From Saccopteryx bilineata (Eukaryota > Chordata > Mammalia > Chiroptera > Emballonuridae): a stretch of DNA of 64,000 nt. The DNA lies in contig NC_089490.1 in assembly GCF_036850765.1 (NCBI RefSeq), positions 297,830,982 to 297,894,981 on the forward strand. The letters run 5' to 3'. The notes under the pieces are model-generated. The model had not been told where the DNA came from. It did not search any database and saw nothing but the letters and a program-made list of their open reading frames with translations. Below, piece after piece: positions 24,540 through 34,274 of this stretch (position 1 is the stretch's first letter; the number at the start of each line of letters is the position of its first letter). Made by a program: the position numbers and the translations under genes.

Positions 24540-26133
24540 TTCCCTCAGAGGGAGAGCAAAAGAATCATTTTAAAACATGCAGAGTACTTTTTTCTTAGCA
24601 ATGACTGCCTTCAGGGGAACTAGTTAATCGGAGCCTAAACTGCTGGCATATTATCAGAGCCTAACTGAGCTGGGGAAGGAAAACGCCCAATTCTCAACAG
24701 CTCTAGCCTTGCACATGGGAGAAAGGAAATACCCGAGTCCAGCCCACTCTAGCCATCCTGTGCCACCCAAAGGGAAGAATAAAAACAGAAACACTTGTGA
24801 AGGAAATAGTCCAGAAGCACAACCCACTACAATATACTAAGACCTAACTAATCAATGGATTATTGAACATCTACTGCCCTTTCTCCCACACCTCACCACC
24901 ATATTACTAAAGGCCTGGTTACTGCAGTTCCCTTTACCTGCTATACAATATCCACCTTTCAAGAAAATATTACCCTCAAAATACTAACTATGTGAAGACA
25001 TGGATATGTTAATTAGCTTGACTATAGTAATCATTTCACTCTTTATATAAAGCATCATGTTGTACATCTTAAACATACACAATTTTTCTTTAAAAAAAAT
25101 TATAAGGCATACCAAAATGCAAATAACATATTTAAAAAGCAAGTATCAGAACCAGATATGGCAGGAATATTGGAATTATTAGACCAAGGATTTAAAATTA
25201 CATTTAATATGCTAAGAGCTCTGATAGATACTGTAGACAGCATGCAAGAACAGAGGGGCAACGAATGTAAGCAGAGAGAGGGTAATCCTGAGAAAGAACC
25301 AAAAATGAATGCCAGAGATCAAAAACATGAGCAGAAGTGAAGAATGCCTTTGATGAGCTGGGTAGTAGATTGGATATTGTTGAGAAAAAAATGTCTGAGT
25401 TTGAAGATATAGCAACAGAAACCTCTAAAACTAAAAATCAAAGAGAACAAAAACTTTAAAAAAAGAACAGAATATCCAAAAAATTTGGGGACAATTACAA
25501 AAGCTGTAACATACTCATAATGGAAATACCATTAAAAAAAAAAGGCAAAAAGAGACAGAAGAAATATTTGAAACAATAATGACTAAGAATTTCCTCAAAT
25601 TAATGTGAGACACCAAACTGCAGATCCAAAAAGCTCAGAAAACACCATACAGGATTAAAAAAACAAAATAGACAACAAAAAAATCTACACTTCCACATTT
25701 CAACAAACAGTTGATACAGACTATCCACAAAAAAACCTACAGCTAGTGTCATGTTTAATGAGAAACTGAAGCTTTCCCACTAAGCTCAAGTACAAGGCAA
25801 GTGGATTTTCTCTCACCACTACTTTTCAACATGCTATTTGAAGTGCTAGCTAATGGAAAAATAAAACCAAAAAAAAACAAAAAAGAGGTCATAGAAGGTA
25901 CACGATTAAGAAGGAAGAATCAATTGTCTTTGTTTGCAGATGGCATGAGTGTATATGTAGAAAATACACAAGAATCAATAGAAACTCTCCTGGAACTAAT
26001 TATAGCCAGGTTATAAGATAGAGGTTAATACACAAAAGTCAATTGCTTCCTTCTATACCAGCAAACAAGTGGAATTTGAAATATCATTTGCATTAGGACA
26101 CACAAAATGAAATACTTAGGTTTAAATGTAACT
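24540..26133 (+). repeat. old L1M: 5' UTR, ORF1 region and part of ORF2 RT
   Basis: L1M 5'-UTR words occur from 24560 (gagcaaaagaatcattttaa, gactgccttcaggggaacta, gctggggaaggaaaacgccc). The ORF1-proximal block follows at 25100-25700 (gatatggcaggaatattgga, ttagaccaaggatttaaaat, gacagcatgcaagaacagag). After a deletion, 25731-26133 gives ORF2 reverse-transcriptase pieces (SPLLFNMLFEVLANG, LSLFADGMSVYVENTQESIE). The catalytic FADD is FADG here. The endogenous retrovirus at 26168 follows, and L1 3' UTR sequence appears on its far side. Confidence 0.75.
24965..25100 (+). mobile_element. L1 3'-end fragment nested in L1M
   Basis: The block tatgtgaagacatggatatg, ttaattagcttgactatagt, aagcatcatgttgtacatct, then an A-rich run, is an L1 3' terminus. 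It interrupts the L1M 5' UTR between tttcaagaaaatatt and ttataaggcataccaaaatg. Confidence 0.55.
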
Positions 26134-26167
26134 ATATATATGTGTGTGTTATTTATATATAGAGAGA

Positions 26168-26707
26168 TGTAGGGAATCACTCATCTGATCTTGAACCCTC
26201 TATGACTTGGATTGAGGAACTTTAGTTAAAAGCCCTGAGCATGAATGGGGATGTGAATGCCCTTCCCTGCTGCAGACACAGGGAAGCAGGTTTCTTGGAT
26301 GCAAACACCAAGAAACTGTGTCAGTGAGTGACCTTCGTGTTTGTACAAAGGAATGCATGGGAACAGGCTTTAGGAAATTATCCTAGAGATTTCTAGGTGG
26401 CCCCTCCCTTTGTGTTGTTAATTAGCAAAAGGAAAAGAATGTACTGACCAAAACTAGCCCCTTTTCCATATCAACAAGAAGACCATTAGTCATTCTTTCC
26501 CCATATTACCTACTCTCCCTCCCCTGTAATCTTGTCATCTTCGTTCTTGTAAAAAAAGTTTCTGCTCTGATCAATAAAAGCTCTGGGAGAAGGAGATTCA
26601 GGTTAGTCTCTCTTGACTGCCTCTCCCGCTTCTTCTTGACAGCCATTTGTGTATTGAGCAGTTTTTCTGTGCAAAACTGGTAGTTCCCAGGGGGCCGGAG
26701 GACTACA
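26168..26707 (+). repeat. 5' LTR
   Basis: Starts tgtagggaatcactcatctg and ends ggggccggaggactaca, a 5-bp inverted repeat at the ends. AATAAA at 26573-26578 is the polyadenylation signal of the R region. Partner LTR at 32145-32691. Confidence 0.93.
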
Positions 26708-26709
26708 AG

Positions 26710-26730
26710 TGGTGACCCCCCGACATGATC
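26710..26730 (+). promoter_or_regulatory. primer binding site, best match tRNA-Trp
   Basis: Two bases after the LTR lies tggtgaccccccgacatga. The complement of the 3' end of tRNA-Trp is tggtgaccccgacgtga, so the match is complete apart from an extra CC pair-slip and one G-to-A change. It does not fit tRNA-Lys, the usual primer of betaretrovirus-like elements. Confidence 0.7.
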
Positions 26731-26855
26731 GAGTGGAATTCGCACGTGAAGTGAAGTTTAATGGCTGCGTTCCACAGGGAATTTCTGGTAAAAAATAGTC
26801 TCCACTCACCTTGAAGAAGGGACTGACACACGTAGATCAAAGAGGGATTTTCAGC

Positions 26856-28135
26856 ATGGCTCAGGAGCTCACCAAGCAGCAGTGCATTTATGTTAGGAAT
26901 TTACAACAACTGCGACACACTGCTCAATGTACTGTAGAGCCTAAAGCATTACAGCAACTCTTAATTGCTGTAGGAGAGCACTGCCCATGGTTCTCCGAAG
27001 AAGGAACCTTAGATTTAGGAATATGGGAGCAGGTAGGAAAAGTTTTGAAAAAGCAGTTTGGACAGGGGTTAAAGGTTTCTGTTCCTCTCTCATGACATGG
27101 GGTTTTGTCTGGACTGCTTTATATTCTTTGCATCCTCCTGAACAGAAAGTAAAGGAGGAATCTCAGCATAGTCAACCTGAACAGCCAGTTACAGCAACAA
27201 TGAAATTTGAGGAAGTGGATAGGGAGGACTAAATACCTTTTCCTCCTCCCTTGGCTCCCCTCATCCTCCTCTACCTCTTACCCCCGCCCCCCTGGACCTA
27301 GGAAGAGTCATATTCCTTCCTTAATGAAAAACTGTTTCCAAGAAGGATTAATGTTAGGAAACCCAGATGCTATTAAAGCTTTCCCTGTTATCCTACAACA
27401 GGGACAGCGAGTTCATCAGAATTTACCTTATTCTCTATTTAAGAAATTGAAAGAGTATTTGAGAGAATGGAGCTCAAAGCCCATTTACAGTAGGCATGGT
27501 CAAGGCCCTAGGAAATAGATATAATATGACTCCTAATGTTTAGAACAAGGGTCCCAGAACTTTTTACACAGAGGGCCAGTTCACTGTCCCTCAGACCGTT
27601 GGAGGGCCGGACTATAAAAAAAACTATGAACAAATCCCTATGCACACTGCACATATCTTATTTTAAAGTAAAATAATAAAACGGGAACAAATACAATATT
27701 TAAAATAAAGAACAAGTAAATTTAAATCAACAAACTGACCAGTATTTCAATGGGAACTATGGGCCTGCTTTTGGCTAATGAGATGGTCAATGTGCTCCTC
27801 TCACTGACCACCAATGAAAGAGGTGCCCCTTCTGGAAGTGCAGTGGGGGCCGGATAAATGGCCTCAGGGTGCCGCATGTGGCTCATGGCCGTAGTTTGGG
27901 GACCCCTGGTTTAGAAGGTTCTAGTAAAAACTTTAGTTTCCCCAGCTGAATATACTGTCTGGCAAATGAATATTATGACCTAGCTATAAGACAAGGACTT
28001 CAGAGTTTTGAAAATCAGGTACCTGTTATTAATGATATGCTCCAGGGGGGTCGAACAATTTGCTACAAATCAAACACAGGCAGATGCAGACCATCAGTAT
28101 TTTAGTCAATGTTCTTTCTTAGCCATACAGGCTTG
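26856..28135 (+). pseudogene. ERV gag remnant (matrix and capsid start), interrupted
   Basis: The likely Gag start is the ATG at 26856 (MAQELTKQQ). The matrix part has the betaretroviral p10-type signature CPWFSEEGTLDLGIWEQVG. It frameshifts near 27090, then passes a proline-rich spacer (about 27236-27300). A capsid-like start follows at 27370-27450 (AFPVILQQGQRVH). hAT copy B interrupts the capsid at 27546-27908, after which a short capsid fragment continues to about 28135. Gag would coat and assemble the virus particle; this copy cannot be expressed as one protein. Confidence 0.78.
27546..27908 (-). mobile_element. non-autonomous hAT transposon, copy B (long subfamily), inside ERV gag
   Basis: 363 bp in reverse orientation, with a perfect 8-bp target duplication gtttagaa at 27538-27545 and 27909-27916. 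It retains the 33-bp internal block (around ctaatgagatggtcaatgtg) that copies A and D lack. It postdates the provirus. Confidence 0.93.
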
Positions 28136-28189
28136 GAGAAAAATATCTATGACTGGATCCTGAATTTTTCTGATTTTCCTTAATGTTTT

Positions 28190-28640
28190 AGCAACAACCC
28201 TCATTTTGTTTCTTCCCTATTCTTTGCCTTGAAATGATTCCCAGACAAGGGGACCCTGGAGAATCTGACTACAGTACTTCCCAAGCAGTCTCTGGGTGTG
28301 TATTTACCCAGGAAGGTTCTGCTAGTTCCACTCTCCAGTGTCCCTGTCAGAAAACACCCTGACTGAGATAAGGCAAATGCCTTTCTTGTCTGGTTGCATG
28401 CTGAAATCCCGGGTTGCAATATCACATAACACTTCAGAGGTTTCTCTCTGGTTTGTCTGATTCTGGTTCCTATTTCAGTTTTTGTCTGATATGGTAACAA
28501 AATGGGTAACACCCTGTCCATTCTTAAGGATAGGCCCCCTAGGGTGAATTCTGGCTAATTGGTGGACCTTTGCTTATAAATCTATGAAACAATATCAACT
28601 TAGGAGAGCCAAGATGTGGCTCTTTCAAGGCCTAAATTAA
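28190..28640 (+). pseudogene. probable gammaretrovirus-like leader and gag start inside the provirus
   Basis: This stretch does not fit the surrounding betaretrovirus-like genome. At 28400-28419 tgctgaaatcccgggt resembles a tRNA-Phe primer site. A T/G-rich leader (tttgtctgattctggttcct) follows, then at 28501 an ATG starts MGNTLSILK. After a one-base shift comes ILANWWTFAYKSMKQYQLRR. That is the layout of a class I (gammaretrovirus-like) U5, primer site, leader and Gag N-terminus. It may be a recombinant segment or a nested insertion cut down by deletion. Stops occur in every frame. Confidence 0.45.
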
Positions 28641-28829
28641 GTTCTTGCATGCAAAATTGAAAATGCTGGCTCTAATATTGAACTAAATAAAATAGTTTCA
28701 TTCCTGTATTTAAATACTCTGGGCATTGTTGCTTTAAAATAGAAATATGTAAGGAACACTTATTTAAACTTAAATAGAATGGAATTTTAGATTTTAAACT
28801 TGTTTCTTGTCAACTTTATTCAAGAAAGT

Positions 28830-29480
28830 CTTTAGGACATGGCGCGATCCCAGAGGTCTTACTCCTAATAGCATATGACAAACTGGTATCACTCATGAAC
28901 CTACCCTCAGTTGTTTTAAGTGTTTACATGTTACTATAGATACCCATTCAGGCATGATCCACACTACTCCTGCTATCGGGGAAGCAGCACATCATGCATG
29001 CTATCTCTCACCTCTTAGATTCTATCTCCATTCTTGGCTGCCCTTAAGTAGTTCAGACAACGGCTTTTGCTCTACTTCTAAGGCATTCCAAATAGCTTTA
29101 CAGAACTGGAATATTAAAACATGTTACAGGTATCCATTATAATCCACATGACTGGCCTGTATTGAACGTGTTCACCACATCTTAAAAACCTATCTTGAAA
29201 AACAAAAAAGGGGGAGTCCTCGTGTTCAGTTAGAGTTCCTGAGGGATTGATTAGCTATGGCCTTATACACTCTAAATTTTTTGAATCTTGATGAAGACAA
29301 TCTTCCTGCTATTTAATATCATTATTCCAAAACACCCAAACTTTTCTCCCAGGACCAGCAGGTGTATGTTCACAGTTGGGAACCAGGATCTCCATGGGAA
29401 GGATTCTATCCTGTTTTAACATGAGGTCGAGGGTCAGTTTGTGTTTCCTTACTTACAAGAATGGAGTGGATTCCCCTCTG
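28830..29480 (+). pseudogene. ERV pol remnant: integrase core and C-terminal domain
   Basis: Integrase joins viral DNA to the host genome. Visible are the core around the first catalytic Asp (IDTHSGMIHTTPAIGEAAHH), the second Asp region (SSDNGFCSTSKAFQIALQNW) and the region of the catalytic Glu (ERVHHILKTYLEKQKRG). The C-terminal part has SWEPGSPWEGFYPVL and a GRGSVCVS block. Stops and frameshifts break it at several points. The order and motifs are betaretrovirus-like. The rest of pol is missing upstream. Confidence 0.8.
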
Positions 29481-29503
29481 AAGAGTCACAGGAAAGCAAC
29501 ATG

Positions 29504-29574
29504 AACAGTCTTTCTAATAGTACAGTGTGTCCATAAAGTCATGGTGCACTTTTGACCGGTCACAGGAAAGCAAC
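29504..29574 (+). repeat. 71-bp templated insertion copied from the env/mariner junction
   Basis: Matches 30382-30452 with three differences, including the env flank to the left of the mariner (ttctaatag) and the first 52 bp of the mariner end. Because the env flank is copied too, this is not an independent mariner insertion. A 22-bp repeat, gtcacaggaaagcaacatga plus ac, lies at 29485-29506 and 29559-29580. Confidence 0.85.
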
Positions 29575-29639
29575 ATGAACCGCCAAAAATTGGTCCCGAA
29601 AATACAACACCTGATGCTGAATCCAATGAGGACCAACGA

Positions 29640-30398
29640 GACGTACCTCACAAGCCCCAGGAATCACCTGGGGACAACTGAAGAGCCTAGATCAGCAGGC
29701 AGTAACACTGATGAATAATGTTAGGGCTGCTCCCACCCCAGAGAATAGATTCCTGGCATATCTCTCTCTTGTAGCTCAAAATAGTCAACAGGTATTTAGC
29801 AGAGCTCTTGTATATTTAACCTTATTTCTTTTGTTTACTCCAGCTATGTCCAATGTATATTGGGCACACTTATATAATCCTCCTTTATATAATCGCTCAC
29901 TTACATGGTAGGATGCTGACCCCCCTTGTCCTCCAATGACACTGCCTGGACTGGAGGTGTATGGTTACCTCCTGCCAGCCCTTTAGAAGAGCAGAGAGAA
30001 TGGCTCACAATTAATGTGTATTTACACCTCCCCTCTAGCAATCCCCCTATATGCTTTGCTACCCAACCAGCTATAGAGGGTTGTGTACATAGCATTCCTC
30101 AAGAATTTCTTTTTCATCAACCCAAAACAGATAATCAACCAACTAATTTCACATTTATATCTGTTGTAACTGTCAATACGACAGCCTTTGGAGCAGTCAA
30201 TGTGACCATACCACCTAACATCCCACCCTGTGGTCTGGGAATGGATTATAACCATCAGTTTTGTCCTGTTCAGTGGAATCCTTGTCATGTATCAATAAAA
30301 GTACCTCTTTTCAAGAATGGTACACTGTGGGGCCAGGGACCCTATGGTCATCTGACCACTAATGGGCATAAACTTTCTTTTAACAGTCCTTCTAATAG
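29640..30398 (+). pseudogene. ERV env, surface-subunit part, before the mariner
   Basis: Begins near 29714 after a leader rich in Pro and Asn. A hydrophobic signal-like stretch sits at about 29800-29860 (LVYLTLFLLFTPAM), followed by NVYWAHLYNPPLYNRSLTW and then a stop and frameshift near 29911-29930. The next open part runs 29926-30414 with several N-glycosylation sequons (NFT, NTT, NVT, NGT) and paired cysteines. Env normally binds the receptor. The mariner at 30401 splits the gene, so this copy is not functional. Confidence 0.78.
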
Positions 30399-30400
30399 TA

Positions 30401-30995
30401 TAGTGTGTCCATAAAGTCATGGTGCACTTTTGACCAGTCACAGGAAAGCAACAAAAGACAATAGAAATGTGAAATCTGCACCAAATAAAAGGAAAACTCT
30501 CCCAGTTTCATACCTATTCAGTGCAGTTCGACGTGGGCTCACACACAGATTTTTTAGGGCTCCTTAGGTAGCTATCCCGTATAGCCTCTACACACTCGTC
30601 ACTGACTGATGGCCTACCAGAACAGGGTTTCTCCACCAAACTGCCGGTTTCCTTCAACTGCTTATCCCACCAAGTAATGTTATTTCTATGTGGTGGTGCT
30701 TTGTTATAAACGTGCCAATATTCACATTGCACTTTGGTCATGGATTCAAATTTAGCGAGCCACAGAACACACTGAACTTTCCTCTGTACTGTCCACATCT
30801 TGACTGGCATGGCCGTGGGCTGCTCCACTGTATACACAGTGTTATATCATCATTTGTGCATGTGCACATGCTGCCACATCATCCTACAGAAACTGGGAGG
30901 GTTTTCCTTTAATTTGGTGCAGATTTCACATTTCTATTGTCTTGTTGCTTTCCTGTGACCAGTCAAAAGTGCACCATGACTTTACGGACACACTG
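30401..30995 (-). mobile_element. Tc1/mariner element with transposase N-terminus only
   Basis: 595 bp flanked by TA dinucleotides (30399-30400, 30996-30997). The terminal inverted repeats are about 108 bp long, with outer ends cagtgtgtccataaagtcat; they differ at about seven positions. It is inserted in env. Between the repeats is one minus-strand open frame (30514-30837) and no catalytic domain. TA target sites and repeat form identify the superfamily; I do not know the family name. Confidence 0.88.
30514..30837 (-). pseudogene. mariner transposase N-terminal helix-turn-helix fragment
   Basis: 107 codons, open from an ATG. The region WTVQRKVQCVLWLAKFESMT followed by CRGRPSV-like residues (EKPCSGRPSVSDECVEAIRD) is a mariner-type DNA-binding helix-turn-helix followed by a second, as in insect-type mariner transposases of the DUF4817 kind. 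The DDE/DDD catalytic region is absent; the frame stops where it meets the left terminal repeat. It could bind the ends but not cut them. Confidence 0.75.
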
Positions 30996-30997
30996 TA

Positions 30998-32060
30998 CTA
31001 TCAGCTGGAGTGAACATGGGTTGTCTGGACCTGTCTTACAACTCTCAGACATCCAACACTTTAGCCCTTTCCATATGCAGTTCTGGAGACTAGAATTACC
31101 TTTCTATAATTGTATTCTTTCATTTGGAACTTATAGTAAAAATTTTGCCCTTTCTTTAGTTAGGAATCTTCCTGATAGTGTTATGTTGTGCACTTCACAC
31201 TCTTATGTGTTATTATTACCCCAGAAGCCCCTAACATCATTCTCACCAACCAACTATATAACATGACTATTCCGTGTTGTTGGTATACGTCTTGTCTCAC
31301 TCATGAAAATGTTACAAGGCTTAATATCACCTCCATCATTCCTTTGTGTCGCTTATCCCAGGTGTGGCTACCTGTCAATTTAACCCAGCCTTGGGCTGAA
31401 CTTTCAACTTTACAGGTTTTAGAGTCTGCACTTATCCACTGGAGATGTTCTAAGCATTTCCCATTTACTCTTATTGCTTTTCTTGTCTCTGCTACTGTTA
31501 TTTTAGCTACTGCCACAGTTGCTTCCGTATCTCTTACTCAGAGTATCCATACAGCTGCCACTGTAGAACATGTAATGCCCAATATCACACAGTGTCTTGT
31601 AGAACAGACACAAATTGATAAGGGAATTTTATCCAGACTGCAAGCCCCTGAGGCAGAGGTGGAATGGCTCGGGGACCAACAACAAGCTCTTGCCACTCGA
31701 CAGATTCTTAGGTGTGACTGGGAGCATACCCACACCTGTGTCACTGTGTTACCATATAATGAGTCTCGTCATCCCTGGGAATACATTAAGCAAAATCTAC
31801 TTGAAGTATTTTCTACTAATTTAAGTGCTCAAGTTACTCACCTTGAGGCAGAACTTCGTCAACAGCTCCTTGGTATTCAGAAAGAAACTCAAACCAATAT
31901 CTTACAGACTTTACAAGAGAGTTTCCAGTGGCTTAACCCTTCTACCTGGTTTCATGGCATTAATTTACGTTTTGGGGGCATCTCTGTTCTTGTAATTTGT
32001 TTATGTTTTCTTTCAGTAATAATTTCCTGCATCATCATCTGTCTCCTCAGTGGAGTCTGA
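30998..32060 (+). pseudogene. ERV env, rest of surface subunit and transmembrane subunit
   Basis: After the mariner the env frame continues, shifts frame once near 31210, and is then open to a stop at 32058-32060. From 31263 (an ATG) the open part covers a surface-subunit end, a hydrophobic fusion-peptide-like stretch (FTLIAFLVSATVILATAT) after RCSK, which is a poor furin site, and a leucine-rich helix (WLGDQQQALATR). Then come a CDW...TCV...YNES block, a second helix, and a membrane anchor (ISVLVICLCFLSVIISCIII). The order is that of betaretrovirus-like transmembrane proteins. Not a complete Env. Confidence 0.8.
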
Positions 32061-32124
32061 CACCAGAAATGAATTCTTACAACTTTCCTCCCCCTACAAC
32101 TCACTTCTACGTCTCTTTCCTTCA

Positions 32125-32144
32125 AAAACAAGACAGGAGGGAAA
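32125..32144 (+). promoter_or_regulatory. polypurine tract
   Basis: The purine-rich run acaagacaggagggaaa directly precedes the 3' LTR, where plus-strand DNA synthesis starts in retroviruses. Confidence 0.75.
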
Positions 32145-32691
32145 CGTAGGGAACCACCCATCTAATCTTGAACCCTCTATGACTTGGATTGGGGAACTTT
32201 AGTTAAAAAGCCCTGAGCGTGAATGGTTGTGCTGTGAATACCCTTTCCTGCTGCAGACACAGGGAAGCAGGTTTCTTGGATGCAAACACCAAGAAACTGT
32301 GTCAGTGAGTGACCTTCGTGTTTGCACAAAGGAATGCATGGGAACGGGCTTTAGGAAATTATCCTAGAGATTTCTAGGTTGCCCCTCCCTTTGTGTTTGT
32401 TAATTAGCAAAAGGAAAAGAATGTACTGATGAAACTAGCCCCTTTTCCATATCAATAAGAAGTACATTAGTCATTCTTTCCCCTTACTACCTGACCTCCC
32501 TACCCTGTAATCCTGTTATCTTTGTTCTTGTAAAAAAAAGTTTCTGCTCTGATCAATAAAAGCTCTGGAGAAAGAGATTCGGGAGGTTAGTCTCTCTTGA
32601 CTGCCTCTCTCGCTTCTTCTTGACAGCAGTTTGTGTCTTGAGCAGTTTTTCAACGCAACACTGATAGTTACCAGGGGGCTGGAGGGCTACA
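32145..32691 (+). repeat. 3' LTR
   Basis: Starts cgtagggaaccacccatcta (first T changed to C) and ends gggctggagggctaca. AATAAA at 32555-32560. About 7-8% different from the 5' LTR by eye, with a few 1-3 bp indels. Confidence 0.93.
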
Positions 32692-32945
32692 TATAAATAT
32701 ATATGTTACATATATAAATATATATGTTATATACATATATATACTATATATAATTGACTGCAAATAGTCATGAGTGAAATTTTTAGGTGATAGAAATATT
32801 ATAAAATGTATTGTGGTGATGATTCCACAATGATATGAAATTACTAAAAATCTCAACAGTACACTTACAGAGATAAATTTTATGGTATGTAAATGATACC
32901 CCAATAAAGCTATTGAAAAACATTTTCATAAAAAAATATTTTTCT
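32692..32945 (+). repeat. AT-rich simple sequence and L1M 3' end
   Basis: After an (AT)-rich patch to about 32750, the words cacttacagagataaatttt, atggtatgtaaatgatacc and caataaagctattg are an L1M 3' UTR. Probably the far end of the old L1 at 24540-26133 that received the provirus. Confidence 0.6.
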
Positions 32946-33349
32946 TCTGGATTGGCAGTTCTCTAATGACAATGGGTAGGGACAGGGAGGAAGACAGGAG
33001 TAAGCATGCAAGTGTATTAGAATCAGCGAAGAAGTGTTTTTAAAAAAACACATATATTTGTTTTTCTCTATAGCATATTATCAGATATCAGAGAATATCA
33101 TCATCTATTATGGGGAGGCTATACATAGTTTTCAAATATTCCCTAAGATGATTCTGAGATGCATTACCCCACAAACATATGGCCCTGTGAATCACCTCTT
33201 AATCCAATAGGGTCACAAGAGTCTGTTTTGAATAAGCAAAACTGTTGATTCTTGTGATCAGAGAAGTTTAAGAAATACTGCCAATGTCTACACTGTTAAG
33301 AACCTTCAGAATTATGGGGAAAAATATTACTATAGAAGCCCAGTTTTTG

Positions 33350-33590
33350 TTTTCTTTTTTTTTTTAATTTTGAAATTGAATTTAATGGGTGACATTGATC
33401 AATAGGTTTCAGGTGACCATTTCTATAGCATTTGAACTGTTGATTGTATTATGTGCCCTTTACCCAAAGTCAAATTATTTTCCATCCCTCCTTACCCCCT
33501 CCGACCACCACTCTCCCAGGTAACCATTTCACTTTTATCTATGTCCATAAGTCTCAGTTTTATATCCTTCCTATGTGGGATATATATTTG
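33350..33590 (-). repeat. L1 3' end, antisense
   Basis: Starts with a T run (poly-A on the other strand), then tttaatgggtgacattgatc, cagtttgaactgttgattg-like words and ggtaaccatttcacttttat. Same L1 subfamily as 19861-20185. Confidence 0.6.
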
Positions 33591-33861
33591 ACCCTCTTTT
33601 CTGATTTTCTAATCTTAATCATATCTACCCAGTCCACCTTCAATGCCAGGCAACAAGGACAGAAAATACTTATCTGATCCTAACGAATGAAACCAACAAA
33701 CTTCCAATTCTGCCACCTTTGGTAGAGACTCTGGTCTATTGAAAGGGATTTCTCTGTGTTCAGTACCAAAAGGGCCAACCATTTTGTTATGATTATGACC
33801 TAATCATACTAACCCCACATTAGCCATGAAATAATGTGGTTCTCTATGGTTGAAAGTGCAT

Positions 33862-34274
33862 GGCCCTGGCCAGTTGGCTCAGTGGTAGAGCATCGGCTTG
33901 GCGTGCGGGGGACCCGGGTTCAATTCCCAGCCAGGGCACATAGGAGAAGCGCCCATTTGCTTCTCCACCCCCCCCCCTTCTTCCTCTCTGTCTCTCTCTT
34001 CCCCTCCCACAGCCAAGGCTCCATTGGAGCAAAGATGGCCCGGGCACTGGGGATGGCTCCTTGGCCTCTGCCCCAGGTGCTAGAGTGGCTCTGGTTGCCA
34101 CAGAGCGACGCCCCGGAGGGGCAGAGCATCGCCCCCTGGTGGGCAGAGCATCGCCCCTGGTGGGCATGCCGGGTGGATCCCGGTCGGGTGCATGCGGGAC
34201 TCTGTCTGACTGTCTATCCCCGTTTCCAGCTTCAGAAAACGAAAAAAATAAAAATAAAAAAAATAAAAATAAAA
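33862..34274 (+). mobile_element. long (413-bp) tRNA-derived SINE
   Basis: Pol III A box tggctcagtgg and B box ggttcaattcc in a tRNA-like head, a CT-rich segment, then a second module (ggagcaaagatggcccgggc). A 21-bp unit is partly repeated (gagcatcgccccctggtggg and gagcatcgcccctggtgggc). It ends with an AAATAA-type tail. Target duplication gaaagtgcat at 33852-33861 and 34275-34284. Not a tRNA gene. Confidence 0.92.

Larger units (their letters stand above)
26168..32691 (+). mobile_element. endogenous betaretrovirus-like (class II) provirus, defective mosaic
   Basis: A 6.5-kb element with LTRs of about 540 bp at both ends (TGTAG...CTACA), a primer binding site, gag remnants, an integrase end, env, a polypurine tract and a 3' LTR. 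No protease, reverse transcriptase or RNase H is visible. It was later hit by a hAT element (27546-27908) and a mariner (30401-30995), and carries a templated 71-bp insertion near 29504. The two LTRs differ at roughly 35-45 of about 535 aligned positions by eye (about 7-8%), which suggests an age of many millions of years. No clean 4-6 bp target duplication remains; both flanks are AT or GA simple sequence. Frameshifts and stops disable gag and env. Confidence 0.9.

Noticed and set aside
25801..26016. host reverse-transcriptase-like gene
   Set aside because: It is a decayed L1 ORF2 piece with FADG in place of the catalytic FADD.
26130..26167. target-site duplication of the provirus
   Set aside because: Left flank ends in gagaga and right flank starts tataaa. 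No 4-6 bp match, so I do not claim one.
29531..29574. second mariner insertion
   Set aside because: The copied env flank on its left and the absence of a right end show it was copied from 30401, not transposed.
33862..33940. tRNA-like head with A and B boxes
   Set aside because: Part of a SINE with a target duplication and tail. The same applies at 49322, 53052, 57025 and 57181.
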